Shown: positions 1 to 5,061 of the stretch, in pieces
Layout: every line of letters begins with the position of its first letter
Numbering within the stretch: the first letter of the stretch is position 1
Assembly: GCA_013698285.1 (NCBI GenBank)
Contig: JACCVE010000314.1
Coordinates: 1 to 5,379, forward strand
Reading direction: 5' to 3'
Source: Chloroflexia bacterium
Lineage (GTDB): Bacteria > Chloroflexota > Chloroflexia > Thermomicrobiales > UBA6265
Length of the DNA stretch: 5,379 bases
Program-made: the position numbers and the translations under genes
Notes under the pieces: model-generated
What the model was told of the DNA's origin: nothing
Databases searched by the model: none
What the model saw: only the letters and a program-made list of their open reading frames with translations

Positions 1-727
1 CCGTCGGGATGCCCAGGTTGAGCTCGCGCGGGACGTGGGTCGCGGCATAGATGACGGCCTCGGCGCCGAGTTCCGGCTGGAAGATGGGCGGCACGGGCTG
101 GGGGTGGTTCGGCAGGGTGGTCTTGACCCAGTCGAACTGGGGCGTGTTCAGGGCGGGGAACTGGACCATCGTGATGCCGACCCCGCTCTTCTCGTGCAGC
201 AGCTCGATCCGCAGGGATTCCGTGAAGCCCTGGATGGCGTGCTTGGCGCCGCAGTAGGCCGACTGCAGGGGGATCGCCTGGTAGGCGAGGGCCGAGCCGA
301 TCTGGACGATGACGCCTCGGTCGCGGGGTCGCATCCGCTTCAGGGCGGCCATCGTCCCCCAGACCACGCCGAGGTAGGTGACCTCGGTGACGCGCTGGAA
401 GTCTTCCGGCGCGATGTCCACCACCGGGGCGAAGACCGACACCATCGCGTTATTGACCCAGACATCGATCGGGCCCAACTCGGCCTCGATCCGCTCCGCC
501 GCCCGGTCCACGGCCGCGGCGTCGGCGATGTCGATCTGGACCACGAGGGCCGTGCCGCCCTTGGCCTCGACGGCTTCCTTGGCGCCATGGAGCCCCGCCT
601 CCCCCCGGGCCAAGAGGGCGACCTTGGCGCCCCGCGCCCCGTAGGCCTCGGCGATGGCCCGGCCGACCCCGGCCGATGCCCCGGTCACCACGACCACCTC
701 GGGCCGCGTCGTCTCGTTCGTCACCAT
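1..727 (-). CDS. Short-chain dehydrogenase/reductase (SDR), C-terminus beyond window
   Basis: The gene encodes a cytoplasmic NAD(P)-dependent oxidoreductase of the classical Rossmann-fold SDR type; the substrate cannot be told from sequence. The cofactor-binding glycine motif TGASAGVG is at residues 15-22, followed by an Asp in QIDIAD (66) and NNAM at 92-95, a variant of the NNAG motif. The catalytic Ser is S145 (IGSALAY) and the Tyr/Lys pair is Y158 and K162 in SAYCGAKHA. The fourth tetrad residue, usually Asn, appears to be Thr117 (EVTYLG). The segment MVQFPALNTPQFDW followed by PQPVPPIFQPE (about 187-219) recalls a subgroup of long SDRs of about 330 residues or more, so roughly a quarter or more of the protein may be missing. 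I chose ATG 727 because GGGAG lies about 6 nt upstream. An in-frame ATG at 739 would add four residues but has AGGA abutting the start codon. It is separated from the transporter operon by over 360 bp, so it probably has its own promoter. Confidence 0.93.
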   Translation of the reverse strand, partial: MVTNETTRPEVVVVTGASAGVGRAIAEAYGARGAKVALLARGEAGLHGAKEAVEAKGGTALVVQIDIADAAAVDRAAERIEAELGPIDVWVNNAMVSVFAPVVDIAPEDFQRVTEVTYLGVVWGTMAALKRMRPRDRGVIVQIGSALAYQAIPLQSAYCGAKHAIQGFTESLRIELLHEKSGVGITMVQFPALNTPQFDWVKTTLPNHPQPVPPIFQPELGAEAVIYAATHVPRELNLGIPT

Positions 728-943
728 GGTCTCTCCCATTCCTCGTCGCTCGTGATCTGGCTCGCCCACCGGGGCGGAGACGCGTTCGCCGGCTCGGGTG
801 ACCGATTCGCTTGGTGGGGACCCGGGAGTCAGTGGTCGGGTCTCATCCGGAATCCGGGTCCATGCTCGGGGTTGCTCCCGAGCCACCGCGTCGCCCACGG
901 CCGACACGCCTCGTAGGGGAGCCGCTTTCTGCGCCCACGAGCC

Positions 944-960
944 TATCGTACGTCACGATA
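944..960. promoter_or_regulatory. Perfect 6-bp inverted repeat, possible operator
   Basis: TATCGT and ACGATA are exact reverse complements separated by 5 bp (ACGTC). The half-site length and spacing are like those of a dimeric repressor site. It lies about 220 bp upstream of the SDR start in the A/T-richer part of the leader and overlaps the only -10-like hexamer there (TACGAT on the minus strand). A regulatory role is inference; a 6-bp dyad can occur by chance. Confidence 0.3.
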
Positions 961-963
961 TGG

Positions 964-981
964 ACCGTTCCTACCGTTGGA
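964..981. repeat. Two 9-bp-spaced ACCGTT direct repeats
   Basis: ACCGTTCCT is followed immediately by ACCGTTGGA, so ACCGTT recurs at 964-969 and 973-978. The pair sits beside the inverted repeat at 944-960. It may be a tandem binding site or chance. Confidence 0.3.
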
Positions 982-990
982 AGGGAGAAG

Positions 991-1020
991 CAAGCGAATC
1001 CCTTCTTTAGTGATCGCTTG
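991..1020. repeat. 7-bp dyad with 16-nt loop
   Basis: CAAGCGA (991-997) and TCGCTTG (1014-1020) are exact reverse complements. Read on the minus strand, the hairpin begins 72 nt after the last permease stop and is followed by the pyrimidine-rich CTTCTCCCTTCC, but there is no T-run. It could be a weak 3'-end structure for the transporter transcript or a control site for the SDR gene. Confidence 0.3.
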
Positions 1021-1037
1021 GATCTCGGCCAGTGTGG

Positions 1038-1059
1038 TCGTCGCGCCGCTCGTCGCGCC
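1038..1059. repeat. 10-bp direct repeat, 12-bp period
   Basis: TCGTCGCGCC occurs at 1038-1047 and again at 1050-1059. It is a short GC-rich duplication in the non-coding stretch; no function is assigned. Confidence 0.5.
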
Positions 1060-1066
1060 ACGATGG

Positions 1067-1079
1067 CCCGTCTGACGGG
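1067..1079 (-). terminator. Weak candidate hairpin after permease operon
   Basis: The palindrome CCCGTCTGACGGG could fold as a 5-bp GC stem with a 3-nt loop starting about 13 nt after the stop of the last transporter gene. No T-tract follows, so if it ends transcription at all it does so weakly or only by protecting the 3' end. Confidence 0.22.
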
Positions 1080-1091
1080 ACGTTGCCACCC

Positions 1092-2000
1092 CTACCGCTT
1101 GAAGCGCGGGTCCAAGACATCTCGCAAGCCGTCGCCCACCAGATTGCTGCCGATCACGGCGATCGTGATCGCGAGCCCGGGATACACCATCAACTGTGGC
1201 GCGCGCTGGAAGAACGCCCGGCCATCGTTGAGCATCGTTCCCCATTCCGGCGTCGGTGGCTGGGCGCCGAGCCCGAGGAAACTCAGCCCGGAGATGGCCA
1301 GCATCAGGCTCCCGAGTTCCAGCGTCGCCAGCACGATCACGGAGGGGATCACGTTCGGCAGGAGGTGGCGGAAGATAATGTGTGGCGCGGAGGCCCCGGC
1401 GCAGTGGGCCGAGGTGACGAACTCGCGTTCACGCATCCCGACCGTCAGGCCCCGGATCACGCGCGCGTAGTCCACCCACCAGACGGCGACCATGCCGATC
1501 ATCACGTTTCGCAGGCTCGGCCCCAGCGTGCCCACGATCGCCAGGGCCAGCACCAGGCTCGGGAAGGCCAGGAGCACATCGACGATCCGCATCAGGATGT
1601 CGTCGATCAGGCCGCCGAAGTACCCGGCCACAAGCCCGACGGAGACGCCGATCACCACGATCGCGGCCGCGGCGAGCAGTGCCGTGCCGAGGGTCCACCG
1701 CGCGCCATAGATCAGGCGGCTGAGGATGTCCCGGCCGAGGTTGTCTGTCCCCAGCCGGTAGACCTCACCCGGCGGTTGGAGGATCGCCCGGCCGTTGACC
1801 GCCGCCGGGTCGTGGGGTGCCACCAGCGGGGCGGCGATCGAGACGAGGGCGAACACCGCCAGCACGAGGGCCCCGGCGACCGCGGGGCGGTCCCGCAGGA
1901 GGCGACGCGCGACCACCCAGCGAGGTGGCCGCCACGTCAGGTCCCGGCTCTCGCCGCCCGATCGCACCGTGCTGATGCCGCCGTCCAACGCCTCGTCCAA
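1092..2000 (-). CDS. ABC transporter permease, DppC/OppC/NikC type
   Basis: This is one of two inner-membrane subunits of a peptide/nickel/opine-class ABC importer (binding-protein-dependent permease, BPD_transp_1 fold). The product has 302 residues, the usual size. An N-terminal cytoplasmic tail precedes the first membrane segment (about 41-62). The family hallmark LGTDNLGRDILSRLIYGAR is at 83-101. Further hydrophobic segments lie at about 104-127, 139-158, 164-178, 214-238 and 272-288. The EAA loop that contacts the ATPase is at about 191-216 (SAHCAGASAPHIIFRHLLPN), with the usual Gly and LP positions. The signature FLGLGAQPPTPEWG is at 241-254 and the end is GDGLRDVLDPRFKR. The chosen start is TTG 2000, with GAGAGG 8 nt upstream overlapping the end of the preceding permease; a downstream TTG at 1988 has a poorer ribosome site. 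It is the last gene of the operon. No ATPase gene follows. Confidence 0.95.
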   Translation of the reverse strand: MDEALDGGISTVRSGGESRDLTWRPPRWVVARRLLRDRPAVAGALVLAVFALVSIAAPLVAPHDPAAVNGRAILQPPGEVYRLGTDNLGRDILSRLIYGARWTLGTALLAAAAIVVIGVSVGLVAGYFGGLIDDILMRIVDVLLAFPSLVLALAIVGTLGPSLRNVMIGMVAVWWVDYARVIRGLTVGMREREFVTSAHCAGASAPHIIFRHLLPNVIPSVIVLATLELGSLMLAISGLSFLGLGAQPPTPEWGTMLNDGRAFFQRAPQLMVYPGLAITIAVIGSNLVGDGLRDVLDPRFKR

Positions 2001-2012
2001 CCAGACCGCCTC

Positions 2013-2951
2013 TCACCGGTGACCGAGTCGTATACGGGGGTCGAGCAGGCCGTAGGACAGGTCGACCACCAGGTTGACGAGCAAGAAGACGGTGCCCATG
2101 AAGACCACGAACCCCTGGATCACCGGGTAGTCGCGGTCGAAGATCGAGTCGAGCACGAACTTCCCGATTCCCGGCCAGGCGAAGATCGTCTCGACGATCA
2201 CCGCGCCGCCCAGCAGGCCGGCGAACCGCATCCCGGCGACGGTGACCACCGGGATCAACGCGTTGCGCAGGGCGTGACCGACGACGACCGCCCGCGGTCC
2301 CAACCCCTTCGCCCGACTCGTGCGGACGAAGTCCTGCCCCAGGACCTCGAGCATCTCCGACCGCGTCAACCGCATCAGGCTGGCACTGGTCGCCAGCCCG
2401 AGCGTCGTCGCGGGTAAGACCATGTGTTGCCAGGTCCCCCGGCCTGCCACCGGCAGCATGTGGAGGCGGACGGCGAACAGCAGGATCAGGAGGTAGGCGA
2501 CCCAGTAGCTCGGCATCGAGGCGCCGAGGAGCGACACGATCCGGGACAGGTGGTCCAGCGGCGAGTTCCGCCAGACCGCTGCCATCACCCCCAGCGGCAA
2601 CGCCACCACCACCGCTCCACCCAACCCCAGCAGCGTGATCCGGAGGGTGTTCGGGAACCGCTCCAGCAGGGCGCCCAGGACCGGCTCGCCGGTGCGATAC
2701 GACGTTCCCAGGTCCCCGGTCACGGCCTGGCCCACCCACTGCACGTAGCGGACGGCGAAGGGGTCATTGAGGCCCAGGTCCTGCCGCGCCCGCGTCACCT
2801 CCTCGGCCGTCGGCTGGCGATCCAGTTGTCGCTGCAGCGTCAGCCGGGCCGGGTCGCCGGGGCTGAGGCTGGACAAGGCGAAGGCGATGAACGAGATCCC
2901 CAGCCAGACTGGTCCGAGATAGACGAGGCGCCGCAGCAGGTAGGGGATCAC
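2013..2951 (-). CDS. ABC transporter permease, DppB/OppB/NikB type
   Basis: This is the partner inner-membrane subunit of the importer, 312 residues, normal for the DppB family. It opens with IPYLLRRLVYLGPVWLGISF, the typical first membrane segment preceded by arginines. A periplasm-facing region with LSPGDPA (29-35) and LGLNDPFAVRYVQW (59-72) follows, then GDLGTSYRTGEPV (79-91), both standard for the family. Membrane segments lie at about 103-127, 136-161, 177-192, 232-255 and 281-298. The ATPase-contacting loop is at about 207-233 (DFVRTSRAKGLGPRAVVVGHALRN), and ETIFAWPGIGKFVLDSI at 254-270 is a strong family signature. The frame stays open far upstream, but that part overlaps the binding-protein gene and reads as Arg/Gly/Pro-rich nonsense. 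The start is therefore GTG 2951, two bases after the preceding TAG. It has no good separate ribosome site, so translation is probably coupled to the upstream gene. Confidence 0.95.
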   Translation of the reverse strand: MIPYLLRRLVYLGPVWLGISFIAFALSSLSPGDPARLTLQRQLDRQPTAEEVTRARQDLGLNDPFAVRYVQWVGQAVTGDLGTSYRTGEPVLGALLERFPNTLRITLLGLGGAVVVALPLGVMAAVWRNSPLDHLSRIVSLLGASMPSYWVAYLLILLFAVRLHMLPVAGRGTWQHMVLPATTLGLATSASLMRLTRSEMLEVLGQDFVRTSRAKGLGPRAVVVGHALRNALIPVVTVAGMRFAGLLGGAVIVETIFAWPGIGKFVLDSIFDRDYPVIQGFVVFMGTVFLLVNLVVDLSYGLLDPRIRLGHR

Positions 2952-2956
2952 CCCTA
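2941..2956 (-). promoter_or_regulatory. Stem-loop over binding-protein stop and permease start
   Basis: On the transcribed strand TAGGGG-TGAT-CCCCTA forms a perfect 6-bp stem with a 4-nt loop. The 5' arm contains the TAG stop of the binding-protein gene. The permease GTG start has its first G closing the stem and its TG in the loop. Ribosomes finishing the upstream gene would melt it, consistent with translational coupling and lower permease output. The dyad is seen directly; the function is inferred. Confidence 0.5.
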
Positions 2957-4585
2957 TTCCGTGACCGTGACGCCGGCCCAGCGCTGGTTGACACCGGACG
3001 GGTGGGCCTCGAACCCAGTCACCTTGCTGGCCACGCCGAAGAGACGGAAGGTCCCGGCGAGGGGAATGACCACGAACTGCTCGTCGATCAGCACCTTCAT
3101 CGCGGCCGCCGCCGCCGCCTGGACCTCCTCGGTCGAGACCGCCGAGCGACACTCCTCGATGTGGGCGTCGAAGTCCGCCCCCGGGGCGAAGGCGCGGCCG
3201 TAGGCGGTCGACTCGGGATCGCCGTCCGGCACCGGGGTGGTGAAGAGGAGGTCCGGCAGGAAGCAGGGGTTGCCGTCGTTCTGGCTGCCCGCCTCGGCCC
3301 AGAGGTCGCCCTCGCCCGTGGTGAGGCGTTCCTCGTAGCTGGCGGTGTCCGGGGTCTGGACGATCTCCATCTCGATGCCGACGTCGGCCAGTTGGGCCTG
3401 GACGAACTCGGGCATCGGCCGGTGAATATCGGCGTTGGGGAAGCCGACGATCATCGTCAGCGTCAGGCGACGCCCATCCTTGGTCCGGACATCGTCGTCC
3501 CCGGGGACCCACCCCGCCGCGTCGAGGAGTTGCGACGCACGGTCGGGATCGAATGTGGTGCCGGTGATCGTGTCGGCGGCGGGACCGAGGATGCCCGGCG
3601 GGATCATGGTGTTGCTGATCTCGGCGTTCCCCTGCCAGACGCCGGAGACGATGGTCTCCTTGTCGATCGCGTAGGCGAGCGCCTCCCGGATCGCCGGGTC
3701 CTGGCCGAGGTCATACGGCTCCGCGCCGTGGATGTTGACGTAGAGGGCCTCGTAGGCCCCGACCTCCGACGTGGCCAGCGTGAAGTCGCCGCTCGACGGC
3801 AGGTCCCCCGCCGATTCCCGCGGCACCTCGTAGATCAGGTCCACCTCGCCCGACTGCAGGGCGAGGACGCGGGTGGTGGCATCCGGGATGAAGCGGAACG
3901 TGATCCGCGACAGGCCCGGCGCCTCGCCCCAATAGCCGTCGAAGGCCTCGACGACGTACTGGTCCTCCCTGGAATATTCGACTTCCCTGAACGGTCCTGT
4001 CCCGACCCGCGTCTCGGCCGGCTCGGTATTGGGAGCCACGATGCTGTTGTTGGGGTGGTTGAGTTGTTGGGGCAGGCGGCGGTTCGGCCGGGTCGGGGTG
4101 ATCTCGACCGTGAAGTCGTCGACGACCACGGTGGAGTTCTCGTCGACCCCCAGCACGCCGCCGCCGGTGGCGGCGATGCGCCCCATCGACCACCGCACGG
4201 CCTCGGCCGTGAAGGGGGTACCGTCGTGGAACGTCACGCCCTGGCGCAGGGTGAAGCGCCAGGTGTTCGGCTCGACGAATTCCCAACTCTCGGCCAGCAA
4301 CGGCTCGACCTGATAGTCGGGGGTGAGGCGCACCAGCGACTCGAAGACGTTCGAGTTGAGCGGGAACATCCCGATGTTGGCGCGGTTCGGCTCGTTGCGG
4401 TAGCCGTCCTGGGGGGCGCCGACGACCAACTCGCCGCCGGTGGTGCCCTGGGCGAGCGAGGCAGCCTGGGCGGCGAGGCCGCCGGAGCTGACGGCCAGCG
4501 ACGCGGCACCGGCTGTCAGCCCGGCCAGCCTGAGGGCGTGGCGCCGCGTCAGCGCCGATTGGAACGGATCTCGATCACGTACCAT
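2954..4585 (-). CDS. ABC transporter solute-binding protein, family 5, Tat-exported
   Basis: This is the extracytoplasmic receptor of a peptide/nickel/opine-class importer (SBP_bac_5 fold), 543 residues. The N-terminus has a twin-arginine signal: TRRHALR at 13-19, a hydrophobic stretch at about 20-38, and possible cleavage after AQA (41). There is no lipobox cysteine. The mature part shows the family pattern ESWEFVEPNTWRFTLRQGV followed by TFHDGTPFTAEAV (99-130), GTGPFR (195-200), GYWGEAPGLSRITFRFIPD (217-235), an ALQSGEVDLIYEVP segment (242-255) and EALAYAIDKETIV (301-313). Two cysteines (441, 479) could form a disulfide. The ligand cannot be deduced, although the SBP-permease-permease order fits dipeptide, nickel or opine systems. 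ATG 4585 is preferred because GGAGGG (4598-4593) lies 7 nt upstream. ATG 4600 would add five residues with a weaker site. The frame continues to 4870, but that part crosses the promoter and a transposon-like element and is not coding. Confidence 0.94.
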   Translation of the reverse strand: MVRDRDPFQSALTRRHALRLAGLTAGAASLAVSSGGLAAQAASLAQGTTGGELVVGAPQDGYRNEPNRANIGMFPLNSNVFESLVRLTPDYQVEPLLAESWEFVEPNTWRFTLRQGVTFHDGTPFTAEAVRWSMGRIAATGGGVLGVDENSTVVVDDFTVEITPTRPNRRLPQQLNHPNNSIVAPNTEPAETRVGTGPFREVEYSREDQYVVEAFDGYWGEAPGLSRITFRFIPDATTRVLALQSGEVDLIYEVPRESAGDLPSSGDFTLATSEVGAYEALYVNIHGAEPYDLGQDPAIREALAYAIDKETIVSGVWQGNAEISNTMIPPGILGPAADTITGTTFDPDRASQLLDAAGWVPGDDDVRTKDGRRLTLTMIVGFPNADIHRPMPEFVQAQLADVGIEMEIVQTPDTASYEERLTTGEGDLWAEAGSQNDGNPCFLPDLLFTTPVPDGDPESTAYGRAFAPGADFDAHIEECRSAVSTEEVQAAAAAAMKVLIDEQFVVIPLAGTFRLFGVASKVTGFEAHPSGVNQRWAGVTVTE

Positions 4586-4592
4586 CCTCGTA

Positions 4593-4598
4593 CCCTCC
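4593..4598 (-). promoter_or_regulatory. Ribosome binding site GGAGGG of binding-protein gene
   Basis: GGAGGG sits 7 nt before ATG 4585. It overlaps the alternative ATG at 4600, which argues for the downstream start. Confidence 0.6.
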
Positions 4599-4666
4599 AT
4601 CCTGACCCCGCTGCCCACGCGCGGGCGTTCGGGATGACGACGTCTCGGCAGCCCGTCGGCCCCGGC

Positions 4667-4695
4667 ATCATATCGACCGCCCGGTGGCCCGTCAA
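4667..4695 (-). promoter_or_regulatory. Sigma70-type promoter of the transporter operon
   Basis: On the minus strand, TTGACG (4695-4690) and TATGAT (4672-4667) are separated by exactly 17 bp, each one mismatch from consensus. Initiation would fall near 4660, giving a leader of about 75 nt to ATG 4585. It is the best promoter-like sequence in the window and is correctly placed for the three-gene operon. It also shows why the open frame upstream of 4600 should not be annotated as part of the protein. Confidence 0.72.
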
Positions 4696-4704
4696 CGGCG
4701 CGGC

Positions 4705-4714
4705 CGAGACGCTG
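4705..4714. repeat. Target-site duplication, left copy
   Basis: CGAGACGCTG is identical to 4878-4887 and abuts the left terminal repeat of the MITE. The identity continues one base further (C at 4715 and 4888), which falls inside the element on the left side. Confidence 0.8.
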
Positions 4715-4877
4715 CAGGGCTGTGTCAAAGTCGTGATCCCGCCGCGGGTGGTCGGTGTGTCGCACCGACGGCTGACCGTTTCCGGCACCCCGAGAGATGG
4801 TCGTGATCGCATTCGGCCGAAAAGGTCGTGGCGGAACAGGTACCCGTCTGGCACCACCGGACTTTGACACGGCCCTG
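4715..4877. mobile_element. 163-bp MITE with 18-bp terminal inverted repeats
   Basis: The left end reads CAGGGCTGTGTCAAAGTC (4715-4732). The reverse complement of the right end (4860-4877) reads CAGGGCCGTGTCAAAGTC, so 17 of 18 positions match; one more matching G outside each end could extend the repeat to 19 bp. The element is flanked by the exact 10-bp duplication CGAGACGCTG (4705-4714 and 4878-4887). If the outer G/C pair belongs to the element, the duplication is 8 bp. The interior of about 127 bp has no plausible gene, so this is a non-autonomous element that would need a transposase supplied in trans. From memory, CAGGG ends with 8-10 bp duplications are characteristic of the ISAs1 family; I cannot confirm a parent element. 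Both terminal repeats contain TTGACA pointing outward. Confidence 0.82.
4751..4769. repeat. 7-bp hairpin inside the MITE
   Basis: GTCGGTG and CACCGAC pair perfectly around a 5-nt loop (TGTCG). A second palindrome, TTCGGCCGAA, lies at 4812-4821, and the 9-mer GTCGTGATC recurs at 4730-4738 and 4800-4808. The interior is therefore structured but non-coding. Confidence 0.6.
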
Positions 4878-4887
4878 CGAGACGCTG
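4878..4887. repeat. Target-site duplication, right copy
   Basis: CGAGACGCTG directly follows the right terminal repeat. Exact identity with the left copy suggests that the insertion is fairly recent. Confidence 0.8.
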
Positions 4888-5061
4888 CTGCTGGGTCGTC
4901 ACGGTCCCGTCCCCCGGGGCCCGGCCCGTTCCCATGGCCACCGGTCGGGTCCGGGGCGGCATGATCATTCGGGTACCGGACGGGGTCGTCTCACGACGTG
5001 CCACGCGTGGGGGAGATGGCCCGCCGGCCGCGCCGTGGTGACCAATTGGTCGGGACGCGGC
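4888..5061. other. Non-coding stretch with short palindromes
   Basis: This lies between the membrane-protein stop and the MITE. No gene is evident. It holds the 12-bp palindrome GACCAATTGGTC (5040-5051), 10 bp past the TAG; the 10-bp palindrome CCACGCGTGG (5001-5010); and a 5-bp hairpin GTCGT/ACGAC (4985-4997). None is followed by a T-run in the direction of transcription, so no intrinsic terminator is called. Confidence 0.55.

Larger units (their letters stand above)
728..1091. other. Non-coding region between transporter operon and SDR gene
   Basis: No convincing gene is present on either strand. Open frames here have Arg/Gly/Pro-rich translations with no recognisable domain, and they overlap each other and the flanking genes. 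About 925-1020 is visibly richer in A and T than the surroundings and carries most of the dyads, so the SDR promoter most likely lies there, although I could not find a good -35/-10 pair. The best -10-like hexamer on the minus strand is TACGAT (950-945), which has no acceptable -35 at 16-18 bp. The 3' end of the transporter operon must also lie in this stretch. Confidence 0.6.

Noticed and set aside
35..916. 293-codon open frame on the plus strand
   Set aside because: It is antisense to the SDR gene, whose catalytic motifs are intact on the minus strand.
1032..2417. 461-codon open frame on the plus strand
   Set aside because: It is antisense to both permeases. The product is dominated by His, Arg, Asp and Gln with no fold recognised, typical of a complement shadow.
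2952..3512. N-terminal extension of the DppB-type permease
   Set aside because: It overlaps the end of the binding protein in another frame; the extra residues are low-complexity Arg/Gly/Pro and the family begins at IPYLLRRL.
4696..4728. Hybrid promoter from the MITE's outward TTGACA toward the transporter operon
   Set aside because: At 16-18 bp downstream the sequence is GC-only (around GGCCGC), so no -10 element exists.
3002..4867. 621-codon open frame on the plus strand
   Set aside because: It is antisense to the clearly coding binding protein. The translation is Arg/Gly/Asp-rich with no domain and crosses the promoter and MITE; it is a high-GC shadow frame.
4586..4870. N-terminal extension of the binding protein to 4870
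   Set aside because: It would start inside the MITE end, cross the predicted promoter and place 95 residues before the Tat signal.
4888..5061. Intrinsic terminator or small gene after the membrane protein
   Set aside because: The dyads lack a following T-run, and open frames in the stretch have no credible start plus coding character.
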